This document shows, piece after piece, positions 34,159-42,258 of a DNA stretch of 64,000 nt. Position numbers and translations under genes: made by a program. The stretch is from Christensenella sp. UBA2853. GTDB taxonomy: Bacteria; Bacillota; Clostridia; Christensenellales; Aristaeellaceae. Position 1 is the stretch's first letter. Every line of letters begins with the position of its first letter. Under the pieces are notes generated by a model. That model was given only the letters and a program-made list of their open reading frames with translations. It was not told the origin of the DNA and did no database searches. Location: positions 1 through 64,000 of the forward strand of contig DEFL01000039.1 of NCBI GenBank assembly GCA_002350845.1, written 5' to 3'.

Positions 34159-35936
34159 ACAGCGTCACCCCCAATCTGTTCAGGCTTATCAAAGTCTCCG
34201 CCGCCCTGCATCTGGGTTTCGTAGATTTCGCGGTAAATCGGCGAGCAGTTCATCAGTTCATCATGCGTTCCGACGTCGACAACGGAACCGTTATCCATGA
34301 CAACAATTCGATCGGCATCCATGACCGAGGCAATGCGCTGCGCGATGATCAGCTTTGTGGTGTCGGGAATATCCTCACGGAATGCCTTGCGGATTTTTGC
34401 ATCGGTGGCAGTATCGCAGGCACTGGTGGAATCGTCGAGAATCAGGACCTTGGGTGATTTCAGCAAAGCTCTGGCAATGCACAGACGCTGTTTCTGACCA
34501 CCGGAAACATTGTTTCCGCCCTGTTCGATGCGTGTGTCGTATCCATCCGGGAACCGGTCGATAAATTCATCGGCACAGGCAAGCCGGCAGGCATTCTTGC
34601 ATTCTTCCAGTGTTGCATCTTCTTTGCCCCAGCGAAGATTATCAAGAATCGTGCCCGAAAACAGAACGTTCTTCTGAAGGACGACAGACACTGCATTTCG
34701 AAGCGTTTCGATATCATACTGACGCACATCAATTCCGCTGACTTTGACAGCGCCTTCGGTGACGTCATACAGACGGGAGATCAGGGAGACCAGCGTGGTT
34801 TTGCCGCAGCCGGTTCCGCCGATAATGCCGATGGTTTCGCCGGATTTGATATGCAGATCAATATCTTTCAGCGTATATTCACCGGAGCCGCTTGTCTGAT
34901 AGGAGAAATTGACATGATCGAAGTCAATCGATCCGTCTTTGATCTCAAAGACAGGAGCATCGCAGTTCTGAATGGAAGGAACTTCATCGAGAACTTCACA
35001 GATTCGGCGTCCGCTGGCGAGTGACATGGTCAGCATGACAAAAATCATGGAAAGCATCATCAGGGACATGAGCACGCTCATGACATAGGAGAACAGGCTG
35101 GTGAGCTGTCCGGTTGTCAGTGTCAGTTCGAGAGACGGCGGCATCACGATATATTTTGCACCGAGCCAGGAGAGGGCAATAATGCAGGTATAAACAGTGA
35201 GCATCATGACCGGTGAGTTCAGGACCACCACTTTTTCGGCGCGCAGGAACATATTGTACAGATTGGTGACGGCTTTATTGAACTTGTCCGTCTCATAATC
35301 CTCACGGACGAATGCCTTCACGACGCGAATGGCGGATACATTTTCCTGAACAGAGGAATTCAGCGCATCATACTTTTCAAACACGGCGGAGAAGCGCTTC
35401 TTTGCAACATTGACAACGATGCCGAGGAAAATGGCCAGGAAAACAACGGCAATCAGAAAAATCAGGGAAAGGCGTGTGTTGATGGAAAAACACATGACAA
35501 TGGAACAGAGAAATGTCAGGGGAGCGCGGACAGCAATGCGCAGGGTCATCTGAAAAGCATTCTGCACATTGGTGACGTCTGTCGTCATTCGGGTGACAAG
35601 ACCTGCAGTTGAGAACTTGTCAATGTTTGCGAAGGAAAAGGTCTGAATATGCTCATACATGGCGGAGCGCAGATTGGCTGCAAATCCTGTAGAAGCCTGT
35701 GCGCCGAACATGCCGCCCATGATACCGAAAAGAAGACTCAGTGAAGCCGCCAGGAGCATGAGAAGGCCGTATTTGTAGATATCCGGCATGCTGGACTGGT
35801 TGATGCCGTGATCAATCAGGGCGGCCATGATGTATGGAATCAGGGTTTCCATAAACACCTCACCGATCATGCTCAGAGGCGTCAGTATGGTTGCTTTCCT
35901 GTATTGCTTGATGAAGCTCAGGAGTTTTTTTACCAA
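34155..35936 (-). CDS. Heterodimeric ABC exporter, degenerate-site subunit
   Basis: 593 aa, six helices plus ATPase. Walker A GGTGCGKTT and signature VSGGQKQRL are normal, but Walker B reads LILDDSTSACD (catalytic Glu replaced by Asp) and the switch region reads IIAQRIASV (His replaced by Gln). This is the asymmetric pattern known from BmrCD, LmrCD and TM287/288, where only one of the two ATP sites hydrolyses. It follows the MarR gene by 31 bases and precedes its partner. Confidence 0.92.
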   Translation of the reverse strand: MVKKLLSFIKQYRKATILTPLSMIGEVFMETLIPYIMAALIDHGINQSSMPDIYKYGLLMLLAASLSLLFGIMGGMFGAQASTGFAANLRSAMYEHIQTFSFANIDKFSTAGLVTRMTTDVTNVQNAFQMTLRIAVRAPLTFLCSIVMCFSINTRLSLIFLIAVVFLAIFLGIVVNVAKKRFSAVFEKYDALNSSVQENVSAIRVVKAFVREDYETDKFNKAVTNLYNMFLRAEKVVVLNSPVMMLTVYTCIIALSWLGAKYIVMPPSLELTLTTGQLTSLFSYVMSVLMSLMMLSMIFVMLTMSLASGRRICEVLDEVPSIQNCDAPVFEIKDGSIDFDHVNFSYQTSGSGEYTLKDIDLHIKSGETIGIIGGTGCGKTTLVSLISRLYDVTEGAVKVSGIDVRQYDIETLRNAVSVVLQKNVLFSGTILDNLRWGKEDATLEECKNACRLACADEFIDRFPDGYDTRIEQGGNNVSGGQKQRLCIARALLKSPKVLILDDSTSACDTATDAKIRKAFREDIPDTTKLIIAQRIASVMDADRIVVMDNGSVVDVGTHDELMNCSPIYREIYETQMQGGGDFDKPEQIGGDAV

Positions 35937-35967
35937 GGGTTGTCAGTCCTTTCGTTGAAGAATCAGT

Positions 35968-36405
35968 TCATGTGGAGGTTGGGGAAAAGGAGTCGTACAT
36001 TTTCTGCAGAAGGGAATAGGCCTGTGCTTTTTCGGTTTCGCTGAGGCTGGAGAGCATCGTTTTTTCAGCGGATTCAATCGACGCTTTGGAGCGGTCGCAG
36101 AGCGCTCTGCCTTCGTCGGTGAGCCGCACGCATTTGATGCGGCGGTCGTCGTCAAGTGTAAAAGAGGTGAGCAGCTTTTTCTTTTCAAGGCGCTGAATCA
36201 GCCCGGCCATCGTCGACTGTGCGCAGTGAAAGTCACGCTCAAGTTCTTTCATGCGGGCAGTCTCATTTTGGGCCCGATGGACAACAATCAGGATATGTGC
36301 CTGCGTCGGAGTCAGGTCAATGTCACTGAAGTGACGGGATGCTTCTGCGACGAGACAGTGATGTATACATTTGATTAACTGCCCAAAACTGGGCGAGGTA
36401 TCCAT
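35968..36405 (-). CDS. MarR-family transcriptional regulator
   Basis: 145 aa from ATG 36405 (GGAGGT 9 bases upstream). The winged helix spans about residues 30-100: LTPTQAHILIVVHRAQ, the recognition helix region HCAQSTMAGLIQRLEKKKLL and the wing TLDDDRRIKCVRLTDEG. It heads the ABC exporter operon and probably represses it until a ligand, possibly an exported compound, binds. A matching inverted repeat overlaps the promoter. Confidence 0.9.
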   Translation of the reverse strand: MDTSPSFGQLIKCIHHCLVAEASRHFSDIDLTPTQAHILIVVHRAQNETARMKELERDFHCAQSTMAGLIQRLEKKKLLTSFTLDDDRRIKCVRLTDEGRALCDRSKASIESAEKTMLSSLSETEKAQAYSLLQKMYDSFSPTST

Positions 36406-36428
36406 TTCAAAAAAACCTCCTTCCATGA

Positions 36429-36466
36429 ATATAGAATGAGTATATGCAGCAAAAAGGAAAAGTCAA
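36429..36466 (-). promoter_or_regulatory. Promoter and candidate MarR operator
   Basis: On the minus strand TTGACT (plus 36461-36466) and TATACT (plus 36439-36444) are 16 bases apart. An inverted repeat ATATA-N7-TATAT (plus 36429-36433 and 36441-36445) overlaps the -10 box, the usual place for a MarR operator. Confidence 0.6.
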
Positions 36467-36507
36467 TAGCAAGCGATTGAATTATGAGAACCACAAAGGA
36501 AGATGCA

Positions 36508-36550
36508 AACAGCAGCCGCCTGTCCCCGAGCGGGGAAGGCGGCTGCTGTT
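36508..36550 (-). terminator. Terminator after the acidic secreted protein gene
   Basis: AACAGCAGCCGCC and GGCGGCTGCTGTT pair, with TCCCC/GGGGA inside; TTTG follows on the minus strand. It separates the 40805-36628 operon from the MarR promoter. Confidence 0.7.
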
Positions 36551-36627
36551 GAATGGATCGGATGTCGGACCGTTTAAAGGACACATGCCATCAGCTGGGA
36601 TGATGCATCCTGAAGGAAAGAATGCTG

Positions 36628-38091
36628 TTACTCAGCAGCTTCGTCCGCTGCCTCTTCTTCATATTCTCCGAACTCTTCACTTTCTTCAGATGATTCTTCT
36701 TCCTCCCATTCTTCTTCGCCCTCAGAGCTGATATCCAGGCCATAGGCGAGAATATCGAGAATGCCGGCTTCCTGCAGAACATCCATCAGGGAAACAACCG
36801 TGGATACAGGCGCATGAATGACCAGCGGGAGCGCGGCTTCCACAATGGAGTCTTTGGCCGAATCCATAAAATCGCTCAGCGTACTGTCATGAAGGGAAAA
36901 GAAGTTCAAACCGCCCCACTCTGTCAGACGGTGATAGACTTCTGATTCCGGGGTAAAGCGTTCTGCAGCTACATGCGCAGTGATCAGGGCATCGTCCCCG
37001 CTCATCAGGGAAATGTGGTTTCCATCCCCGGAAAACTCGGCATGCAGAGCATCAGTGAGTTGTACAGATTCCAGGAAACCGGCCTGATTTTTCTGAATGA
37101 AACTCAGACCATAAAGAAGAGGACCATGAAAATCAAGCTCTCCATGGAATGGTGCAGAAGCAGGCCAGTTCGCAGGGATGGAACGGGAAGTGAATGTTCC
37201 CTGGATAAACGGATGTTCGTCTGTACCGAAAACCACGGCCAGGTCTACATCATAGGTGTCTCCGTGCAGGGTTCTGACATAATCGTAGGAGGCATCCTCG
37301 CCAAAGACAAATCCCGGAAGGAGGACATGCAGTTCATAGGAGCCGTCGGGATGAGACACAGAAGAGAAAATGGTATGGTTTGCTGTTTTCCAGACTTCGC
37401 TGGTTTCTGTTTTGGTTACGGTGATCTCCTGAACTTCACTGGCGATCCACTCGGGAATATTCATCCAGACTTCCTGGAGCTCCTCACCGGCAGCATTGAA
37501 ACTGGCTATGGTGTCAAGCCAGATGCGGACGCCGCGCTCATCATAGAGCATGTTCGCAAGTGTGGAGCCGAGTTCTTCCAGTTTTTCGGAAGAAACGGTC
37601 CACTCATTCAGGCTCTCATCTTCAGGCATCATGGTCTCTTCGACAGCCCACCAGGCCGGGAGAAACGCATCGCAGGATGCGTACGGATACAGAATACAGA
37701 AGCGCTGGAGCGGGATGTCAAGATGGTTATAGATTTTCATGCCGTATTCCAGCATGGCGGGCACATTGATCACAATATTCTCATTGTTGAATACCGGGCT
37801 CTGGATATGAAAAAGAGCTTCGAGTCCCCAAAGGGAAAAATCCATGCGGGTGGATTCGTCTCCATCAAGGATCATGGATGCCGTCATTTCAAAGCCTTTG
37901 GAGCGATCGTCGTTCCTGTGAAATGACCCGGAGATTTCCAGCATTTTCAGGAAGTCAAGCATGCCGGCAAGCACGCTGCCTTCATGAGCATCCGCAGAGG
38001 AAAAGGAAAGGCGGTAATTGAATGCTTCTCCCAGACTGCAGACCGGAATGAACATGACGAGAAGCAGAACAGCCAGAATACGTTTGAACAT
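36628..38091 (-). CDS. Secreted protein with acidic tail, unknown function
   Basis: 487 aa from ATG 38091 (GGAGG 8 bases upstream). The signal peptide (MFKRILAVLLLVMFIPVCS) ends near SLG-E. The body of about 430 residues looks beta-rich and soluble with no motif I recognise. The last 35 residues are almost all Glu, Ser and Asp (EEEWEEEESSEESEEF), which may bind cations. It is the last gene of an operon with a CHAP protein and a pyrophosphatase. Confidence 0.65.
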   Translation of the reverse strand: MFKRILAVLLLVMFIPVCSLGEAFNYRLSFSSADAHEGSVLAGMLDFLKMLEISGSFHRNDDRSKGFEMTASMILDGDESTRMDFSLWGLEALFHIQSPVFNNENIVINVPAMLEYGMKIYNHLDIPLQRFCILYPYASCDAFLPAWWAVEETMMPEDESLNEWTVSSEKLEELGSTLANMLYDERGVRIWLDTIASFNAAGEELQEVWMNIPEWIASEVQEITVTKTETSEVWKTANHTIFSSVSHPDGSYELHVLLPGFVFGEDASYDYVRTLHGDTYDVDLAVVFGTDEHPFIQGTFTSRSIPANWPASAPFHGELDFHGPLLYGLSFIQKNQAGFLESVQLTDALHAEFSGDGNHISLMSGDDALITAHVAAERFTPESEVYHRLTEWGGLNFFSLHDSTLSDFMDSAKDSIVEAALPLVIHAPVSTVVSLMDVLQEAGILDILAYGLDISSEGEEEWEEEESSEESEEFGEYEEEAADEAAE

Positions 38092-38104
38092 ATAAGTGCC
38101 TCCA

Positions 38105-39724
38105 TTAACCCCAAAGTGCTGAAAGCGCAGGGACGATTTGCTTTTTGCGGGAAACGACATGATCCAGGAACACATGATGTTCTTCGGCTGAATCAATGCC
38201 GAAAGCCTGACGGATCGAGTCCTGTCCATTGGTATAAATCAGTTCCGTGCCTTCGCGCAGGACATCGGTGAGCATGAGGATCACCATATCATAAGCGTGC
38301 TCCTTGCGCATAGATTCCATGGCGGCAAGATATTCATCCATACGGGATAGACGGGAAGAAATGTCAATGGTTGTGATCTGGCCGATCCCCAGCATATGAT
38401 TCCCGAGACGGAATTCCTTGAAATCGCTCTTGAGCTGCTCAGAAACAGGCTTATCAGCGGAGCCACCCAGCGAGAACATCTCGCGGCCGAGGGATTCCAG
38501 GTCAATCCCGGCGATACGCGCAAGGCGTTCCGCGAGCCGCCGGTCTTTTTCGGTACAGGTCGGTGACTTGAAGATGACGGTATCCGAAAGAATGGCACCG
38601 GCCATCAGTCCCGCAAGCTTCGGGCCAGGCATGAGACCATGCTCCTGATACATGAGGGCAACGATGCTGGTTGTCGACCCGATCGGTTCATTGCGCATGA
38701 AGGTGGGATACCCCGTCTGCACATCCCCAAGACGGTGATGGTCAAGAATGGCAATAATCTGGGCCTGCTCGAGTCCCGCAACACTCTGACTTTTTTCGTT
38801 ATGATCGACAAGGACAACCCGTTTGACACGAGGCCTCAGCAAATGATATCTGGACAGGGTTCCGACCGGTTTGCCGTTTTCGTCGAGGACAGGATAAGAA
38901 CGGTAGCGGCTTTCAAGCACTTTATCACGGACATCGTCAAGGTAGTCATCCAGATGGAAGGATACAAGGTCGGAATGCTGGGCGATCCGTTCCACCGGAT
39001 TTGCCTGATAGAGCATCCGGACGGCACGGTAAGCGTCACACGGGGAGGCGATGACACAGGTATCGGAATGAATGCCGCTGTATTTTTCGGCAAGATCCGT
39101 CTGACACAGAATGATGCAGCTCGCTTTTGCTTCCAGCGCCTGCTGAACAACATCTTCCTGCTGGCCGCAGATCACAACCGAGCCTTCTCTCAGGGGAAGC
39201 GGATTGGGCTGCGGCAGAGCAATGACAACGTTGCCTGAGATGCTTTCAAAGAAATCGCTGCTGTCATTGATGATCCGACCCTCAAGTGCGGATAAAAGGT
39301 TAAAGATCGGCACATCTTTGGCGCAGGGGAGATCGATGGAATCCATGTCATGTTCGGCGATGGCACCGGCCGTGAGCATCCCGAAAAGCGTCCCGTCCTC
39401 GTTGGCGATCGGAATGGCAGAACCTGTGACACCATTTTGATGAAGCACTTCCCATGCATGGCTGACTGGGACCTGACGATAGAGTACAGGCGGATGATCA
39501 AATTCAATATCACTGATCTGTGTCCTGACCGAGTGCAGATAGACAGGCGGGTCCAGTTCAAAACGCCTGAGAAGAAAATCTGTCTGGTCATTGATATGTC
39601 CAAGACGGCAGGCAAGATAAGAACCATTGCCCAGGGAATTCATCAGAGAGGCATAGGCCATGGCTGAGACAATGGCATCAGCATCGGGATTTTTATGACC
39701 AAAGACGAGAATCTGGTCCTGCAT
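38105..39724 (-). CDS. ppaC: CBS-domain manganese-dependent inorganic pyrophosphatase (family II)
   Basis: 539 aa. DHH-type motifs for the metal site are split by a regulatory insert: GHKNPDADAIVSA at residues 9-21 and LVDHNE, LDHHRLGD after about residue 300; the substrate motif SRKKQIVP is near the C-terminus. The insert (about 65-290) holds CBS, DRTGG-like and CBS segments, as in nucleotide-regulated Clostridial pyrophosphatases where AMP/ADP inhibit and ATP or diadenosine polyphosphates activate. Cytoplasmic. Its neighbours are secreted proteins, an odd context. Confidence 0.92.
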   Translation of the reverse strand: MQDQILVFGHKNPDADAIVSAMAYASLMNSLGNGSYLACRLGHINDQTDFLLRRFELDPPVYLHSVRTQISDIEFDHPPVLYRQVPVSHAWEVLHQNGVTGSAIPIANEDGTLFGMLTAGAIAEHDMDSIDLPCAKDVPIFNLLSALEGRIINDSSDFFESISGNVVIALPQPNPLPLREGSVVICGQQEDVVQQALEAKASCIILCQTDLAEKYSGIHSDTCVIASPCDAYRAVRMLYQANPVERIAQHSDLVSFHLDDYLDDVRDKVLESRYRSYPVLDENGKPVGTLSRYHLLRPRVKRVVLVDHNEKSQSVAGLEQAQIIAILDHHRLGDVQTGYPTFMRNEPIGSTTSIVALMYQEHGLMPGPKLAGLMAGAILSDTVIFKSPTCTEKDRRLAERLARIAGIDLESLGREMFSLGGSADKPVSEQLKSDFKEFRLGNHMLGIGQITTIDISSRLSRMDEYLAAMESMRKEHAYDMVILMLTDVLREGTELIYTNGQDSIRQAFGIDSAEEHHVFLDHVVSRKKQIVPALSALWG

Positions 39725-39737
39725 AATAGAGTCCTTT

Positions 39738-40805
39738 CTAATTATCGAATTCTACCCATTCCGGCGTGTCATCCTGGATTTCGAATTGAATATCATCCAT
39801 GATTTCATTTTCAGCGCTGTCTGGCTCAGGAGAAGGAGAGGAATCCCAGGTGATTTCCTCCTCATCGGTGCTTTCTTCAAAGGTGAACAGCGCATCCAGG
39901 TCAAAAAAGTCTTCTGAATCTGTGTCAACCACTCTCCAGGTTTCCGGATCCTGATTGACCACTGACCAATACTGGGTATCGAGTGCTTTCTGCGTGGTAA
40001 TGTTGGCAATCCCGTTGGCATTCAGATGATGGTCCGTCTGGAATCTGACAACAGCGTTCTGTGTTGTCGGACCGAAGCGCCCGTCAATCATGTCGTCGGT
40101 GAGATAACCGGTTTTTACGAGTTTTGCCTGGAGCTGACGGACTTTTTCGCCGGAATTGCCGGCACGCATGGTCCAGTCTGCCATATCGTGAACGGTCCCA
40201 AATCCAAGAATCCGTCCATAGGTAAGATCATACTCCGTGCGCTTGACAGAACTCGGTGTGTTGCCTTCGATCACGTGGATTGTGACCGCACCGCTGTCAC
40301 TGCGCGTGCAGTATTCAACCATGGCAACATGATCGGTATTCAGATCACTAGTCCATGTGAAGAAGACCCAGTCACCGGGCTGGGGGATATAAGATCCGGT
40401 CGTCAGGAAAGAATCTTCACCTTTCAGCCACTGATATCCCCATCCTTCGAGATTTCCCCAGCGTACAATATATCGGCCATGCTCGACAAACCAGTTTTTC
40501 CCGCCGTTTGAACCGGAATAAAGAGGGTAGAGATGACCGAGCATTTCCGTTCCGTACTGTTCATCAACGCTGTTCACGCACCAGCACAAAAACTCGGCAC
40601 ACCACTGTGCATAGGGATCACCAGCCCATTCACCATACTTTGAGTAACCATGGGCACCTTCAGTATACCCAAGCTCGTTTCTGGCTGTCTCAATCAGGCG
40701 GCTGACTTCATCGGGAACCGGGAGTGAAGGGTCAATGCGAGTGTCAGCATGGACAATGACCGGAAAAAGAAGCCCCAGACACAGAATGAGAAACCAATGC
40801 TTCAA
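39738..40805 (-). CDS. Secreted CHAP-like amidase with peptidoglycan-binding domain
   Basis: 355 aa from a TTG at 40805, 8 bases after AGGGG; the GTG at 40814 is only a base or so from the binding site and less likely. The signal peptide (KHWFLILCLGLLFPVIV) ends near HAD. The CHAP-like core has Cys in YAQWCAEFLCWCV, His in NTDHVAMVEY and IEGNTPSS. A PG-binding_1 repeat follows (around SGEKVRQLQAKLVKTGYL and IDGRFGPTTQNAVVRFQ). The C-terminal 80 residues are acidic and unstructured. It likely hydrolyses peptidoglycan amide bonds outside the cell. Confidence 0.78.
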   Translation of the reverse strand: MKHWFLILCLGLLFPVIVHADTRIDPSLPVPDEVSRLIETARNELGYTEGAHGYSKYGEWAGDPYAQWCAEFLCWCVNSVDEQYGTEMLGHLYPLYSGSNGGKNWFVEHGRYIVRWGNLEGWGYQWLKGEDSFLTTGSYIPQPGDWVFFTWTSDLNTDHVAMVEYCTRSDSGAVTIHVIEGNTPSSVKRTEYDLTYGRILGFGTVHDMADWTMRAGNSGEKVRQLQAKLVKTGYLTDDMIDGRFGPTTQNAVVRFQTDHHLNANGIANITTQKALDTQYWSVVNQDPETWRVVDTDSEDFFDLDALFTFEESTDEEEITWDSSPSPEPDSAENEIMDDIQFEIQDDTPEWVEFDN

Positions 40806-40836
40806 TGCTGCCACCCCTTCCTTGAATTACCCGGAA

Positions 40837-40865
40837 ATTATAACAGAGGATGGAAAGCTGGGCAA
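40837..40865 (-). promoter_or_regulatory. Promoter of the CHAP-pyrophosphatase operon
   Basis: On the minus strand TTGCCC (plus 40860-40865) and TATAAT (plus 40837-40842) are 17 bases apart, directly after the rplL terminator. Confidence 0.65.
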
Positions 40866-40876
40866 GCAACAAAAAA

Positions 40877-40896
40877 AGGACACCCGAAGGTGTCCT
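40877..40896 (-). terminator. Terminator after rplL
   Basis: AGGACACC-TTCG-GGTGTCCT followed by seven T on the minus strand. Confidence 0.92.
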
Positions 40897-40907
40897 GTAA
40901 AAATGAC

Positions 40908-41282
40908 TTACTTGATTTCGCAGGTAGCGCCAGCAGCCTTGAACTTCTCGACGATCTTCTCGGCTTCTTCCTTGGAAACGCCTTCCTTGATGGTCTTAGG
41001 AGCAGCTTCGACCATTTCCTTGGCTTCCTTCAGGCCCAGGCCTTCGACGACTTCGCGGACAACCTTGATAACCTTGATCTTTTCGCTTCCAGCTTCCTTC
41101 AGAACGACGTCGAATTCGGTCTTTTCTTCTTCAGCAGGAGCAGCAGCACCGGCACCACCGGCAACCACAGCCACAGGGGCAGCAGCAGAAACGCCAAACT
41201 TTTCTTCCATGGCCTTCACAAGATCGGCCAGTTCGAGCACTGTCATAGATTCGACAGCAGCGATGATCTCTTCATGAGTCAT
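40908..41282 (-). CDS. rplL: 50S ribosomal protein L7/L12
   Basis: 124 aa. The N-terminal dimerisation region (IIAAVESMTVLELADLVKAM), Ala-rich hinge and C-terminal domain (EFDVVLKEAGSEKIKVIKVV) are standard. L12 forms the ribosomal stalk that recruits translation GTPases. It is the second gene of the rplJ operon, 68 bases after rplJ. Confidence 0.98.
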   Translation of the reverse strand: MTHEEIIAAVESMTVLELADLVKAMEEKFGVSAAAPVAVVAGGAGAAAPAEEEKTEFDVVLKEAGSEKIKVIKVVREVVEGLGLKEAKEMVEAAPKTIKEGVSKEEAEKIVEKFKAAGATCEIK

Positions 41283-41350
41283 GATATTCAGCCTCCTTAA
41301 GGTGAATGTTCAAAATAATGTGTGGCTAAGAAGCCAGTTTTAAGCGGCGA

Positions 41351-41854
41351 TTATTCCTCGCCGGCCATCTTTTTGCGTACCGCTTCGACGACACGCACGA
41401 AATTGCCGATGGTTGCAGACATGCTGCCAACGAGTCGTGCGAGAAGCACTTCGCGGCTGGGCATCTTTGCCAGCTTTTCCATCGTGGAGACATCCTCGAA
41501 CTTGCCTTCCAGGATACCACCTGTGAGTTTCAGAGAGGTCAGCTTGTTCTTTTCGATGAACTCGCTTACGATCTTGGGACCGGCCACAGCATCCTTCATG
41601 CTGAACACAAAGGCGTTAGGTCCGTTGAGAAGATCATCTGCACCTTCGATTTTCAGTTCATCGAGAGCACGCTTGACCAGACGATTCTTCAGAACACAAT
41701 AGGCGACATCGCTCTCACGGCACTGCTTGCGCAGATTGGTGACCTGCTCCACGGTAAGTCCGGTGTAGCTGACGAAAGTCACAGACTGAGCTGCCTTGAA
41801 CTTCTCAATGATGTCAGCAACTACCTGTTCTTTGATTTCACGGTTCTTGCTCAT
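41351..41854 (-). CDS. rplJ: 50S ribosomal protein L10
   Basis: 167 aa from ATG 41854 (AGGAGG upstream); the longer frame reads into the leader. The opening region SKNREIKEQVVADIIEKF and VSYTGLTVEQVTNLRKQ is typical, and the C-terminal helices bind L12 dimers. L10 (with L12) represses its own operon by binding the leader RNA. Confidence 0.98.
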   Translation of the reverse strand: MSKNREIKEQVVADIIEKFKAAQSVTFVSYTGLTVEQVTNLRKQCRESDVAYCVLKNRLVKRALDELKIEGADDLLNGPNAFVFSMKDAVAGPKIVSEFIEKNKLTSLKLTGGILEGKFEDVSTMEKLAKMPSREVLLARLVGSMSATIGNFVRVVEAVRKKMAGEE

Positions 41855-41883
41855 TTCCAATACACCTCCTGACTGGGTCTGTG

Positions 41884-41914
41884 TAAAAAGAAAACCCTTG
41901 CGTAGGCGCAAGGG
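41884..41914 (-). terminator. Attenuator hairpin in the rplJ leader
   Basis: On the minus strand CCCTTGCG-CCTA-CGCAAGGG is followed by TTTTCTTTTT, about 30 bases before the rplJ start. It should stop transcription when the L10-binding fold of the leader forms. Confidence 0.75.
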
Positions 41915-42011
41915 GAGCATTCATTCTCCACGTTACGCCTCGGCAGGCGGAGCACACTCCATTAAATCCTTGCGGATACCGGCTGTCTACGGCATGGTTT
42001 CTTCCAAACCG
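41884..42011 (-). ncRNA. L10 leader RNA
   Basis: The transcript from about 42011 to rplJ contains, in order on the minus strand, the GCCGTAGACAGCCGG stretch, GGATTTAATGGAGT, the CGCCT-GCCG-AGGCG hairpin and the attenuator. This arrangement matches the autoregulatory L10 leader of Firmicutes. Confidence 0.8.
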
Positions 42012-42017
42012 GAGCAT

Positions 42018-42046
42018 ATATTATCATGACAAAATCTCTGTGTCAA
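42018..42046 (-). promoter_or_regulatory. Promoter of rplJ-rplL
   Basis: On the minus strand a perfect TTGACA (plus 42041-42046) and TAATAT (plus 42018-42023) are 17 bases apart. Confidence 0.75.
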
Positions 42047-42123
42047 GGGCTTTTCCTGAAAAATGAAGTGAATTGGATATTCAGAACGGAGAACGGAATC
42101 TTCGAACCTGCAGAATATCAAAA

Positions 42124-42203
42124 TATGTCAGTTGTGACATAAAATTTACAAAAATCGAAACAAAACCATTGACATTTGACTTATAAATCGTTAGAGTATG
42201 TCA
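42124..42203 (+). promoter_or_regulatory. Promoter with repeated TGACAT boxes
   Basis: A perfect -35 TTGACA (42169-42174) and TAGAGT (42192-42197) are 17 bases apart. Upstream lies an exact inverted repeat TATGTCA-GTTG-TGACATA (42124-42141); the same TGACAT sequence recurs at the -35 and, inverted (ATGTCA), at 42198-42203. The spacing suggests binding of a dimeric regulator. Confidence 0.6.
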
Positions 42204-42258
42204 TGAAACCATTTAAGAAGTATGAGCAATGATGCCCTCTCTTCTAAAGGGGAGTGAA

